The notes under the pieces are model-generated. The model was not told where the DNA came from. It ran no database searches and worked only from the letters and a program-made list of their open reading frames with translations. This document shows, piece after piece, positions 1-8,850 of a stretch of 64,000 nt of DNA (within the stretch, counting starts at the first letter, position 1; every line of letters begins with the position of its first letter). The stretch is taken from positions 1 to 64,000 of the forward strand of contig JADLHA010000041.1 in assembly GCA_020848995.1 (NCBI GenBank), in the 5' to 3' direction. The translations under genes were made by a program, and so were the position numbers. This stretch comes from Saprospiraceae bacterium. Its GTDB lineage: Bacteria > Bacteroidota > Bacteroidia > Chitinophagales > Saprospiraceae.

Positions 1-276
1 CAGCGAAGGAAGCTATGTGGAGCGATAACTGACTGAGCTGCAACGAAGGATTGTGAAGCTAAATTCATTGAGCGCGTGAGCCTGTGCGGGCTGGCTGGCG
101 CAGCAGGGAATGGAGGGAGGCAGCCCCCAAGCAAAACAAGCCGAGGCGCAGCGAAGGAAGCTATGTGGAGCGATAACTGACTGAGCTGCAACGAAGTATT
201 GTGAAGCTAAATTCATTGAGCGCGTGAGCCTGTGCGGGCTGGCTGGCGCAATAGAGGGCTTTTAGAAGTGCCCCTA
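1..276 (+). repeat. MITE-like dispersed repeat, truncated by window edge (copy A)
   Basis: Two 102-bp units lie in direct order at 1-102 and 149-250 and differ by one base in my reading. A 46-bp spacer containing a purine-rich stretch (104-127) separates them. The element ends at 265-276 with GAAGTGCCCCTA, which matches the right terminal inverted repeat of the element at 48325-48487 except for one base. A diverged relative lies at 19704-19975. The left end is outside the window. The nearest gene is the nucleotidyltransferase on the minus strand, which ends 57 bp to the right, so the element sits in its 3' flank. No credible protein is encoded. I infer a non-autonomous mobile or formerly mobile repeat; a structural intergenic repeat without transposition remains possible. 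Confidence 0.75.
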
Positions 277-332
277 AGTTGAAGACATTATTTCCATGCC
301 ATTTCTGGTCTGGAATATTCCCCCCGATACGA

Positions 333-1226
333 TCAGATGCCATCATAAAGGCCCTTCCCAACCATTTCTGAAAATGCAACTCTGACCGCTTCCTTATCCT
401 GCTGGTATGTCACGCCGTACCAGTGTGAACCGGCTTCGATCACAAGTACCCTTCTCCCCTCTTCGTCGATCAGGTGCTGAACGATCTCAGGGATATAACA
501 TTCAGCAGATGGATCATCGCCAGATCGCCTCAAAAAGTCGACCAAATATTTTTCTGTCTTGTTGAAGAAATCGTTCCCAAACGCCCACATATTCATCGAA
601 ACCCGAGTGCTTCTATCGATTAAAACTTCTCTTCCATCTTGCATGTAGGAGATGCGATCTCCACCCGAAATATTTTTGCACTCTTTGATCGAAACGAGGT
701 AACCCCGTTCATCTACATTGCACACGCCCCTGTTCACTGATCCATTCTCGGAAAGTGTATCCGCAATGGAATAGGCTACCAAGGCATCCTGGCGATATGG
801 GTTCAGTGCATTAAACAAACTATGCATTGCATTGCGACCATAAAAGTCGTCCGCATTGATCACTCCAAATGGGCCTGAAATCCAATCCTTGGCCACCCAA
901 ACCGCATGTCCGGTACCCCAGGGCTTTTCACGGGAACCATGAACACCGGTCTGATCATGAGTTGGAAGCATGTCCGTTTCCTGAAAAGCATAGTCGATTT
1001 GGATGCGCCCCTGCCATCGCTGTTCCATGCGCTTGCGAAACTCGGCTTCAAAGGACTTCCTGATGACAAATACGACCCGGCGAAATCCAGCGTGGATGGC
1101 GTCGTAAATAGAAAAGTCGAGGATCATTTCTCCATTAGGACCAAATACATCCAGTTGCTTCAGTCCGCCATACCGGCTGCCCATTCCTGCAGCCAGCACC
1201 AACAATACGGGGTCCCTGTCTTCCAT
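333..1226 (-). CDS. Sugar-phosphate nucleotidyltransferase family protein
   Basis: The 297-residue protein has the N-terminal nucleotide-binding signature of NTP-transferase enzymes (LAAGMGSRYGGLKQL, residues 11-25). A PWGTGHAVW segment follows at about 102-110, and the metal/sugar-phosphate motif INADDFYG at 123-130. Enzymes of this fold join an NTP to a sugar phosphate, giving an NDP-sugar for cell-wall or exopolysaccharide synthesis; the substrate here cannot be read from sequence. The ATG at 1226 is preceded 19 nt upstream by a TATTTTTG promoter box. It is transcribed divergently from the reductase at 1485, alone on its strand, with a repeat element 57 bp beyond its stop. Family assignment is secure, specificity is not. 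Confidence 0.85.
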   Translation of the reverse strand: MEDRDPVLLVLAAGMGSRYGGLKQLDVFGPNGEMILDFSIYDAIHAGFRRVVFVIRKSFEAEFRKRMEQRWQGRIQIDYAFQETDMLPTHDQTGVHGSREKPWGTGHAVWVAKDWISGPFGVINADDFYGRNAMHSLFNALNPYRQDALVAYSIADTLSENGSVNRGVCNVDERGYLVSIKECKNISGGDRISYMQDGREVLIDRSTRVSMNMWAFGNDFFNKTEKYLVDFLRRSGDDPSAECYIPEIVQHLIDEEGRRVLVIEAGSHWYGVTYQQDKEAVRVAFSEMVGKGLYDGI

Positions 1227-1244
1227 TACATAAATTTATCCAGG

Positions 1245-1252
1245 CAAAAATA
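1245..1252 (-). promoter_or_regulatory. -7 promoter box (TATTTTTG) for the nucleotidyltransferase
   Basis: On the minus strand the octamer matches the Bacteroidota -7 consensus TAnnTTTG and lies 19 nt upstream of the ATG at 1226. No clear -33 TTTG is seen at the usual distance. Confidence 0.5.
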
Positions 1253-1377
1253 ATGCAGTTCAGCCATCCTGAAGCGAAGCCCCTGCTTCTATGAAACAGA
1301 GCTCAATTGAATCCTGATCATCCATTCGCGATCCGCTCCGGATTTTCGAAAAAGAAACACCTTTGGGTTGTCACACA

Positions 1378-1399
1378 GGGTTCTTGCTCCGTAGAACCC
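1378..1399. other. Hairpin in divergent intergenic region
   Basis: A perfect 7-bp stem (GGGTTCT / AGAACCC) encloses an 8-nt loop in the 258-bp space between two divergent genes. No U-tract follows on either strand, so an intrinsic terminator is unlikely. It could be an operator or part of a 5' leader. The rest of this space (1253-1445) shows nothing else recognisable. Confidence 0.3.
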
Positions 1400-1445
1400 A
1401 ATTCGACCAGCTCTCAACTAGCACGTTGTAGCGAGCTCAACACCC

Positions 1446-1477
1446 TTTGTTCAAACATGGCAATTGCCTTAACTTTG
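1446..1477 (+). promoter_or_regulatory. Bacteroidota-type promoter for ferredoxin-NADP reductase
   Basis: TTTG at 1446-1449 and TAACTTTG at 1470-1477 are separated by 20 nt, which fits the Bacteroidota -33/-7 arrangement. The reductase ATG at 1485 starts only 8 nt after the last G, so the predicted transcript begins almost at the start codon. Confidence 0.6.
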
Positions 1478-1484
1478 TTTGAAT

Positions 1485-2471
1485 ATGACAATCAGCACCG
1501 ATGTGCTCATTATTGGTGCAGGCCCAAGCGGTCTGTTTGCGGCCTTTAAAGCAGGACAACTCGAACTGAGTGCCAGGATTGTAGACTCCCTGCCCCAAGC
1601 GGGTGGCCAACTTGCTGAGTTGTATCCCTACAAGACCATCTCAGATGTCCCCGGAATACCTACCATCGAGGCAAAAAGCCTCGTCGACAACCTGCTCCGC
1701 CAAATTGAGCCTTTCAACATATCCATGCACCTCGGAGAGCGTGTAGAAACATTGAGCGCCCTTCCAGATAAGACATTTGAGTTGCACACATCTTCCGGCA
1801 GCATAGTGATCTGCCGTGCCATCATACTGGCAGCAGGCTTAGGCAGCTTTGCCCCCAGAAAGCCCGACTTAGCTGGAATTCAGCTTTTCGAGAACAAGGG
1901 GGTTGAATACGCCATTCACGACATTGAAAAATTCCGGGCCAAAAACCTGGTCATTGCAGGAGGAGGAGATAGTGCATTGGATTGGTCAATGCAATTGGCA
2001 ACAGTTGCCCAAAGGCTATGCCTCGTGCACAGGAGGAGTGATTTTCGTGGCAACCCGGCTTCGGCACACAAAATCAAACAGATGGCAGCAATTGGACAGC
2101 TAGAGCTGCTTATGAACGCGAACGTCACGAGACTGGGGGGCGCTGAATACCTTGAATGGGTTGAAATCACACGACCTGAGGGCACCATTCAGGTGGACTG
2201 CAATTACTTCATGCCGCTTTTTGGCCTCAGCCCTAAACTGGGTCCCATTTCGACCTGGGGCTTCCAAATACAAAAGGGCAACCTTTGCGTCAACCCAGCT
2301 ACCTGCCAAACAAAAGTCCCAGGCGTGTATGCAATCGGCGACTTGTGCACCTATGAAGGGAAATTAAAATTCATTTTAAGCGGTTTCCAAGAGGCAGCGC
2401 TTGCCATGCACGCAGCATATTCTTACCTAAACGGAGGAAAGCAGGCCAAAATCAGGTATGCAACAGATTAA
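1485..2471 (+). CDS. Ferredoxin--NADP+ reductase, thioredoxin-reductase-like (YumC type)
   Basis: The protein has an FAD-binding GAGPSG motif at residues 11-16, the AGGQLAELYP segment typical of the TrxR-like FNR group, a second dinucleotide motif GGGDS at about 159-163, and a C-terminal YAIGDL FAD motif. The redox CxxC of true thioredoxin reductase is absent where it should follow the NAD domain (HRRSDFRGN region), so I call it an NAD(P)H:ferredoxin/flavodoxin reductase. Such enzymes exchange electrons between NADPH and ferredoxin in the cytoplasm. I chose the ATG at 1485 over an upstream in-frame TTG (1479) because the promoter box ends at 1477. Length (328 residues) is normal for the family. 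Monocistronic, convergent with the MscS gene. Confidence 0.85.
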   Translation: MTISTDVLIIGAGPSGLFAAFKAGQLELSARIVDSLPQAGGQLAELYPYKTISDVPGIPTIEAKSLVDNLLRQIEPFNISMHLGERVETLSALPDKTFELHTSSGSIVICRAIILAAGLGSFAPRKPDLAGIQLFENKGVEYAIHDIEKFRAKNLVIAGGGDSALDWSMQLATVAQRLCLVHRRSDFRGNPASAHKIKQMAAIGQLELLMNANVTRLGGAEYLEWVEITRPEGTIQVDCNYFMPLFGLSPKLGPISTWGFQIQKGNLCVNPATCQTKVPGVYAIGDLCTYEGKLKFILSGFQEAALAMHAAYSYLNGGKQAKIRYATD

Positions 2472-2651
2472 CCCATGGCCTACCCAACCAATGCAACCCC
2501 GTCAATGAAAATGCAAGCATAGGACCGAAATCTCGAATGACCACCCTGGCATTGAAGTTAAGGTAGTCTTGGAGGAAGCGGTAATAGGAAACTTTGCAAA
2601 ACGCAGGAACCTTTGAACGCAACCAATTGGTTAGATTCACAATTCAGCAGA

Positions 2652-3500
2652 TTAACGCTTCACTTGATCCCGTGCCAAAATAACCTCATACACCCTGGAT
2701 CGTATCCGGGGAACCGAAATGTTTCGAATCGCATCGAGATAGCGAAGTTCAACCGAAAACACCGTGTGGTCTGCCCGCAGTTGGTCAATCCTTACTTCGA
2801 TATCGTTAATGCGCTCTCCTCCCTGACATTGTTTTGCACTTTCGAGAATAATGGTCTTTAGGGCCTCCAACTTAATCACAAACTGATTGGGGAGCTCAAG
2901 CTGAAAGCGACAAACGTGCATTTCACCATAACTGTAATTGGCAATATCGCTAAAATAAGCTTTCGAATTGGGAATATTGATCAGCTGATCATTCTCAAAC
3001 AGCACAATTTTGTGAATATTTAAATCAACTACCCTACCCTGCTGGTCACCGATCTGGACGTAATCTCCAATGGCAATATCCCGGCTAAAACTGAAATTGA
3101 TTCCACAAATGACGTCCAGCACCAGCTCTTTGCTGATAATGGCAATCGCTGCCGCAACAATGCTCAGCGCTGTAAACAATTCCTTAATGTGCAAACCAAA
3201 AAAGCCAAAAAACATAGCTACCAATGCCATTACAGTGAGCAGGTAGTAGATGTTTTTCAATCCAATGATGACATTGTCAGAATATTTCCGGCCTTGTTTT
3301 TTTCTTGTCCGGTAAATAAACTGGGAGAACCGGATCGACAAATTCAATCCAAGCCAGAATATCAGAAAGCCCAGGAATGCGTTGAGCATGCTAGATTTTC
3401 CCACAAAGGCTATAAAATCCGGATAGAGATAGCCTTCGCGCAAAAGGATCAGAGCTGTAATCAGAACCGTTTTAAAGAAGAAAGAAAGAAAGACCATCAT
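2652..3500 (-). CDS. Mechanosensitive ion channel of the MscS family
   Basis: The 282-residue protein begins with hydrophobic helices (about 5-25, 35-60 and 85-105). It then has the pore-lining and beta-domain region of MscS channels (ALSIVAAAIAIISKE, then GDYVQIGDQQGRVVDLNIH and NDQLINIPNSKAY). MscS proteins open under membrane tension to release solutes on osmotic down-shock. The cytoplasmic C-terminal domain is complete and the protein is near the short MscS length. The 180 bp between it and the convergent reductase shows no terminator I can support. It lies 41 bp downstream of the lipoprotein gene on the same strand and could be co-transcribed with it. Confidence 0.85.
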   Translation of the reverse strand: MMVFLSFFFKTVLITALILLREGYLYPDFIAFVGKSSMLNAFLGFLIFWLGLNLSIRFSQFIYRTRKKQGRKYSDNVIIGLKNIYYLLTVMALVAMFFGFFGLHIKELFTALSIVAAAIAIISKELVLDVICGINFSFSRDIAIGDYVQIGDQQGRVVDLNIHKIVLFENDQLINIPNSKAYFSDIANYSYGEMHVCRFQLELPNQFVIKLEALKTIILESAKQCQGGERINDIEVRIDQLRADHTVFSVELRYLDAIRNISVPRIRSRVYEVILARDQVKR

Positions 3501-3541
3501 AGCTGCAAATATCCCAAATTATCGCCAATCCGTAAGGTCAT

Positions 3542-5497
3542 TCAGCGTATAAGCTGAAATGTGGAGCGCCGGTTAGCCTGATGCTGTGCTTCGGAGCATT
3601 CATTGCATGCACAATTCGCAGCGGGAAAATTGTATCCGAAACCACGATACTGAATTCTCGAAGGATCTACTCCGGAAAGAATCAACCAGACGGCTGCCGC
3701 CTGAGCACGGCGCTCTGAGAGAACTGCATTGTATTCAAGCCCGCCTCTACAGTCGGTATGTGAACCGATGAGCACTTTGGATCCCGGATTCAGGTTCAGC
3801 ATACTGAGCAGGAACTTAAGTGGTTCCACTGCGTCTTCCCGTATTTTCCACTGATCGAAATCGTAATATAGTTCCCGCAAGACAAATTCCCTGTTGTATA
3901 CTTCGGGGACCATTTCATAAACAAGGGATAGAAACAAAGTTGAATCAGCATTCATGCTGGCTGGCCGGCTCGGCGCCTGAAAGCGAATTTCCCGGTTCAA
4001 ATATCCTGTTCGGCTCAACAAGAAGTGGTATTCTTCTCCCGGAAGCAGTTTCAATTTAAATGGAAGGGGCGTGCGCTTAACCATGCGGTGTCCTGTTGCA
4101 GGATCCACAATCGCAACGCTGTCAAGTCCAATGCCCAGATCCTGGACGCTCCGTCCGTGTTCGAACAATTGAATTTCTGCAAATACTTCAAACGCATACT
4201 TCTTGTGCTCTTCAATAGGCAACTCCGGCCGCATTCGAACCCTTAATTCATAAACCCGGTCAAGTCCATTCGGACCTCGGTTTGACGAAAACAGTGCTTT
4301 GCGAAAGACTCCCTGCTCCTCAAAAGGCACGGTTTGATTGTAAAATAAAAAATCGTCAGACTCAGAATTAATTGGGGATTTGAGATTTTGAGGTGGGACC
4401 CATTCATAGTTGCTCGTCAGATGCGATTTAAAGATATCCAGTCCGCCCATGCCAGGGTGACCGTCACTGCTAAAATATAGACTATCCCCATCCCAGACGG
4501 GGAACACCTCGTTGGAGGAGGTGTTGAGTGGCGACCCAAGATTTTCAGGTTTACTCCACTTTTCCCCGGTCTTTACACTCTGGTAAAGATCATACCCCCC
4601 AAACCCATCCGGGAAATCTGCACTGAATACGAGTACAGAGTCTCCCGTTTTTACCGCAGGGTGCATGCAATTGATCGATTCTCCAAACAGCTCCAGTGCC
4701 TCTGGAACTGACCCCGCTCCCTGATCAAAAGAGGCGGTGTAAATCCTGCAATAATGAGCGCCGCCTGCTTCGTCACCACAATAAGTGAAATATATTTTAT
4801 TCTTCTCACTCAGATAGGAAAATGCGCCAAATGGATGCAAATCCATCCCCCCACTCCATTCAATGGGTTGGACAGAACTGTTGGTAACCTCTACAAGATG
4901 AGAATATGGGCGGTTGGTCCATGCAAATTTTGAAGAAGCACCACCCTCTTCAGGGCTCACCTCAAGCACGCCTATCCAAACATTTGAGTCAATTCGCTGA
5001 AAGCCGTAACGACTGCCATCGGTTCCAGGAAATTCAAGCTCTTTTATCTCATAAATAAAAGCATCGGGAAGGCTTTTCCACTCTGCCATGAGTTTACAAA
5101 CGTTCATTTCCCTGCGCATTTCCTGTTTTCTTCCCGATTCTTCTCCATACAGCGCAAAAGCAGAAGCAGCCGCTTCGTATTCACCGTTCAATTTAAGCGC
5201 ATGGGCATATTCGAACAGAGCCGGCAGACCATAATTGTCTTCGTAAGCGCGTTGGAACCATCGCAACGCCTGGGCATAGTCACCGTTAAAACGGGCGCAT
5301 TTTCCCAATTGAAAAGCGATTCTGGCCTTTTCCCTGGCAGGCTCCCGGGTGATGTATTCAGCCTGGTATAGGGCCGCCGCCCTCGCGTAATGTTTAAATT
5401 CGTATGCCTGATCTCCCGTACGGAACCTATAAGGCTGCGAACAGCCTGCTGCGAACAGACAAACCAACAAACATACAGAGTGCAAGTGGCATGGCAT
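3542..5497 (-). CDS. OmpA-family lipoprotein with TPR, beta-propeller and CRD (PorE-like)
   Basis: The domain order is: lipoprotein signal with lipobox FAAGC in the first 20 residues; TPR-like repeats (roughly 25-110); a WD40/PD40-type propeller (roughly 150-410; SDGHPGMGGLDIF and similar blades); a carboxypeptidase-regulatory-like beta domain (about 440-520); and a C-terminal OmpA peptidoglycan-binding domain (LYYDFDQWKIRE, then GSHTDCRGG and NAVLSERRAQA). This is the layout described for PorE, a periplasmic T9SS component that anchors to peptidoglycan. Bacteroidota carry several paralogues with this layout, so membership of the secretion machine is inferred. I chose the ATG at 5497 over a TTG at 5521 because it gives a clean lipoprotein signal. 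T9SS cargo genes in the window fit a functioning T9SS in this organism. Confidence 0.75.
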   Translation of the reverse strand: MPCHLHSVCLLVCLFAAGCSQPYRFRTGDQAYEFKHYARAAALYQAEYITREPAREKARIAFQLGKCARFNGDYAQALRWFQRAYEDNYGLPALFEYAHALKLNGEYEAAASAFALYGEESGRKQEMRREMNVCKLMAEWKSLPDAFIYEIKELEFPGTDGSRYGFQRIDSNVWIGVLEVSPEEGGASSKFAWTNRPYSHLVEVTNSSVQPIEWSGGMDLHPFGAFSYLSEKNKIYFTYCGDEAGGAHYCRIYTASFDQGAGSVPEALELFGESINCMHPAVKTGDSVLVFSADFPDGFGGYDLYQSVKTGEKWSKPENLGSPLNTSSNEVFPVWDGDSLYFSSDGHPGMGGLDIFKSHLTSNYEWVPPQNLKSPINSESDDFLFYNQTVPFEEQGVFRKALFSSNRGPNGLDRVYELRVRMRPELPIEEHKKYAFEVFAEIQLFEHGRSVQDLGIGLDSVAIVDPATGHRMVKRTPLPFKLKLLPGEEYHFLLSRTGYLNREIRFQAPSRPASMNADSTLFLSLVYEMVPEVYNREFVLRELYYDFDQWKIREDAVEPLKFLLSMLNLNPGSKVLIGSHTDCRGGLEYNAVLSERRAQAAAVWLILSGVDPSRIQYRGFGYNFPAANCACNECSEAQHQANRRSTFQLIR

Positions 5498-5607
5498 ACA
5501 AAAAGGATAGCCTATTTGCAACGCAAATTCCTACCCAAATGTTGAATGTTCTTAGCCTAAATCAAGGATCGCAACACGGATCGCAGACAGAAGCTACCGC
5601 GCCAGGA

Positions 5608-8600
5608 TTATACCTTAGACAACTGCCGGGTCACCTTCTGTTGCGTCTTTTTCGCAGCGAATTTCAGATTTTTAGACAAATCAACGACAATCGGAGCGGC
5701 AACAAAGATGGAGGAATAAGTCCCAATGATGATGCCTACTACCAGCGCAAAACAAAATCCTTTGGTGCTTGCCCCGCCAAAGAAGAACAGAATAATGATC
5801 GTCAGCAAGGTCGCCAAAGAAGTATTGACGGTTCGCGATAAAGTCAGTGAAATGGCATCATTGACCAACTCTTTGTCGCTTTTTTGCGATTCTATACCGA
5901 GCATTTCCTTAATGCGATCGAAAACGATAACCGTGTCGTTGATCGAGTATCCTATGACGGTCAGCACGGCTGCAATCAGTGCCTGGTCGACTTCCATGGA
6001 AAAACCAAGCACCCCGTGCAGGAGTGAAAACGCACCGAGCGTGATGATCGTATCGTGTGCGAGGGCTACGACGGCCCCCGCACTATACTGCCATTTGTAA
6101 AACCTGAACAGGATGTACACAAAGATCACCACCAGGGCAATGATGATGGCTTTTACGGCGGAATCTTTGATGTCATCAGCTATGATTGGACCGACCTGAC
6201 TGAACGACACGATGTGGGTTCCCGAAGATTCGTTGTTGATAAAGTCCTCATACTTGAGGTTGCCTCCGGAAAGCTCGTTCAAGCCCTCATGGAGTTTCCG
6301 GTTCACCTGATCGGCAACATCCGGGCTGTTGTCGTTGATGAGGTAGGAAGTCGTTATGTTGTAGGTATTGCGGGTATCAACGCTCTTAACGATTGGGCTG
6401 CTGCCGAACGTCTTCCCGAGGGTTTGACGGATGGATTCCGCATCGACCGCCTGGTCAAATGTCACGTTGTAGGAATATCCGCCTTTGAACTCCACACCCA
6501 ACTCAAAACCACGGATAAAAAATGATGTAAAACTTGCCAGGACGAGCAGACCAGAGAATGCATAGGCGTATTTGCGCATTGCCAACCAGTTTAGATCGAC
6601 ATTTTTAAACGCCCGGCGGGTCAGAGCACTTCCAAATGCAACGGCATTGCCCTTGGTTCCCACCCACCATTCCAGAATGAGCCGGGAAACCAACACTGCA
6701 GTAAATAAGGAGAAGATGATACCAATGATGAGCACGATCCCGAATCCCTTGATGGGGCCAACGCCATAAATGAAAAGCACGATCGACGTGAGGATGGTGG
6801 TGACGTTGGAGTCTATGATGGCAGAGTAGGAATGCGCAAAACCTTCGCGGATGGCTTCCAGCAAACTGCGACCGGCAGCGAGTTCCTCCTTAACCCTTTC
6901 GAAAATCACGACGTTGGCATCGACAGCCATACCCATAGTCAAAACGAGGCCGGCAATTCCGGGCAAGGTCAAAACGGTTCCCAGGGATGCCAGGGTTCCG
7001 AGAATGAACAGCACGTTTAAAAACAGGGCAAGTACGGCAACAAAACCCGAAGTGGTGTAATAAACGACCATGAACACCATCACCAGAAGGAACCCGCCGA
7101 TGATGGACCACAGTGATTTGCTGATGTTTTCCTTACCTAGGGAAGGACCGACGAGCGACTCCTGGACGATCCGGGTTTTAGCAGGCAGTTTTCCCACCTG
7201 CAAAATATTTGCCAGGTCCTTGGCTTCATCGATGGTAAAGGTTCCGGAAATCTGTGAATTCCCACCGAGGATGGGTTCCCGTACACTGGGACAGGATACG
7301 ACCTCGTCGTCGAGCACAATGGCGATCTCGCGTTTATTGTCGTTGGCAGCCCGGGTTGTCATCTCTCCCCAGGTCTTTGCGCCCTTGTTGTCCATAGTCA
7401 GGGACACCACGACTTCTCCAGTGAGGTTGTCCGGATTTGCAGATGCCCTCGCTATCCGCTCACCATCAAGCGGAGCAGCGGTCGCTCCAGGCTTTTTTCG
7501 AATTGCGTAAACGTTGTAGTTGTTCGACGGTTTTTGCTCTCCCTGGAGCTTATAGGGCTTGGCTTCGATCCGGAATTCGAGATCTGTAGGGAAAGTCGAT
7601 TGCACCTCAGGTTTGTTGACCAACTCCAGAAAGCGGTTTCGGTTGGATTTTTCGACCGACCCGATGATCGCGGTTTGTCCCGCGGCGGGGCTGGTAGGGC
7701 TAAAAATGCTGATGAGCGGCCCCTTCTCCGCAAGAGGATCGGTACGAACCGTATCGGTACCCGCCAATACGGAATCAATCACATTGCCGAGCGAGTCGCG
7801 GGTGTAATCGTAACGATCCACGAGGGTATAGTCTGGCTGGACGGAAGAAGTATCCCCCTTCAGCAAAGCCGAAAGCTTCTTGTCGGCATTAACGATTCCG
7901 TCAAAGACACCGGGGTCCGTATTCCGGTATACATCCCAGAATTCGAGCTTGGCGCTTGCCTGTAAATAACGTCTGGCCCTTTCGGGGTTGTCAATGCCCG
8001 GAAGCTCTACAATGATCATGTCGCGGGCTTTGTCCAAAGAGACGTTGGGTTGCACAACCCCGAGTTTATCGATGCGGTCTTTGAGGCGCTTGAACGTGAG
8101 GTCAACCGTTTCATTCGCCACTTCACGAAGAACGCGAGCCACGTCGATGTCGGGTGTCTCGAAGTTGATCCGATCCTTCAGGGAGGCCCCTCTGGAAAAA
8201 ATACTCGCAAGCTTTTTACCCCCCGATTCCTTTTTGTATTCCTCGACAAAGAGGGTGATGTAGTCTTGCTGGCTGTTCCGAAGACGCTCATTGGCAAGCG
8301 CCAATGCCTTTCTGAAGGCGGGATCCTGGCTATTTCCGGAAAGCGAAATGATCAAGTCAGATAAGTCAATTTGCAAGATGGTGCTCATGCCCCCCTTCAA
8401 ATCCAATCCCAGCGCAAGCTGCTGCTTTTTGAGATCCGGATAGGTGTAATCCTTGATCAGGGGGATGCTGAAAATTTTGTCTCCAGAGATGGAATCGAGG
8501 AACCTGGCCCTGGCCGTTTTTACTGCCGCATGACGCGCGTTCTCGTCTTCGATGGCCGAGGTGACCGTCTGGGCATATTCATCGGCCTGTCGCTCAACCT

Positions 8601-8688
8601 TGTTGGTGGGCAAGTAGTAAATGAACTGCAGTAAACAGACAAAAACGACGGCTATGAGCAGCCATTTGACAATTCCTTTCTCAAACAT
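5608..8688 (-). CDS. secDF: Protein translocase subunit SecDF (fused)
   Basis: The single ~1026-residue chain contains SecD (N-terminal membrane anchor; ALGLDLKGGM; large periplasmic region; six-helix RND bundle with GMAVDANVVIFERVKEE) followed by SecF (FELGVEFKGGYSY; SINDTVIVFDRIKE). SecDF uses the proton gradient to pull secreted proteins across the inner membrane from SecYEG. The fused form is typical of Bacteroidota, in which the periplasmic P1 head is enlarged, as it appears here. I chose the ATG at 8688 (MFEKGIVKWLL) over a TTG 39 nt upstream. A TATATTTG box lies 37 nt upstream of it. Monocistronic. Confidence 0.95.
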   Translation of the reverse strand: MFEKGIVKWLLIAVVFVCLLQFIYYLPTNKVERQADEYAQTVTSAIEDENARHAAVKTARARFLDSISGDKIFSIPLIKDYTYPDLKKQQLALGLDLKGGMSTILQIDLSDLIISLSGNSQDPAFRKALALANERLRNSQQDYITLFVEEYKKESGGKKLASIFSRGASLKDRINFETPDIDVARVLREVANETVDLTFKRLKDRIDKLGVVQPNVSLDKARDMIIVELPGIDNPERARRYLQASAKLEFWDVYRNTDPGVFDGIVNADKKLSALLKGDTSSVQPDYTLVDRYDYTRDSLGNVIDSVLAGTDTVRTDPLAEKGPLISIFSPTSPAAGQTAIIGSVEKSNRNRFLELVNKPEVQSTFPTDLEFRIEAKPYKLQGEQKPSNNYNVYAIRKKPGATAAPLDGERIARASANPDNLTGEVVVSLTMDNKGAKTWGEMTTRAANDNKREIAIVLDDEVVSCPSVREPILGGNSQISGTFTIDEAKDLANILQVGKLPAKTRIVQESLVGPSLGKENISKSLWSIIGGFLLVMVFMVVYYTTSGFVAVLALFLNVLFILGTLASLGTVLTLPGIAGLVLTMGMAVDANVVIFERVKEELAAGRSLLEAIREGFAHSYSAIIDSNVTTILTSIVLFIYGVGPIKGFGIVLIIGIIFSLFTAVLVSRLILEWWVGTKGNAVAFGSALTRRAFKNVDLNWLAMRKYAYAFSGLLVLASFTSFFIRGFELGVEFKGGYSYNVTFDQAVDAESIRQTLGKTFGSSPIVKSVDTRNTYNITTSYLINDNSPDVADQVNRKLHEGLNELSGGNLKYEDFINNESSGTHIVSFSQVGPIIADDIKDSAVKAIIIALVVIFVYILFRFYKWQYSAGAVVALAHDTIITLGAFSLLHGVLGFSMEVDQALIAAVLTVIGYSINDTVIVFDRIKEMLGIESQKSDKELVNDAISLTLSRTVNTSLATLLTIIILFFFGGASTKGFCFALVVGIIIGTYSSIFVAAPIVVDLSKNLKFAAKKTQQKVTRQLSKV

Positions 8689-8724
8689 TGTTTGGGTATT
8701 ACTTAATTTTATAGAAAAACTCCG

Positions 8725-8732
8725 CAAATATA
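8725..8732 (-). promoter_or_regulatory. -7 promoter box (TATATTTG) for secDF
   Basis: Exact match to TAnnTTTG on the minus strand, 37 nt upstream of the chosen secDF ATG. Its position also argues against the earlier TTG start, which would overlap the box. Confidence 0.55.
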
Positions 8733-8794
8733 GTGCGTTCGGCGAATTTCAAACCGCGAACCATCAATTTAAGGGCTGCCGAATTGAACCCGCA

Positions 8795-8850
8795 ATAATA
8801 TGTAACTTATTATATATCAGTAATATAAAAATTATTATAATCTATAATTT
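8795..8850. other. AT-rich island at 3' end of TonB receptor gene
   Basis: About 55 bp made almost wholly of A and T, with short TATA palindromes, overlaps the receptor stop codon and the upstream flank of secDF. It resembles the AT-rich stretches at 30935-30985 and 36248-36330, and shares an ATAATATGTAA-type core with the first. It could be an unstructured 3' region, a promoter UP-like element or a nucleoid-protein site. Confidence 0.35.

Noticed and set aside
13..379. Minus-strand frames of 67 and 72 codons over the left-edge repeat that share the same C-terminal sequence
   Set aside because: The shared sequence is only the translated repeat unit; starts differ, no conserved domain or promoter is seen.
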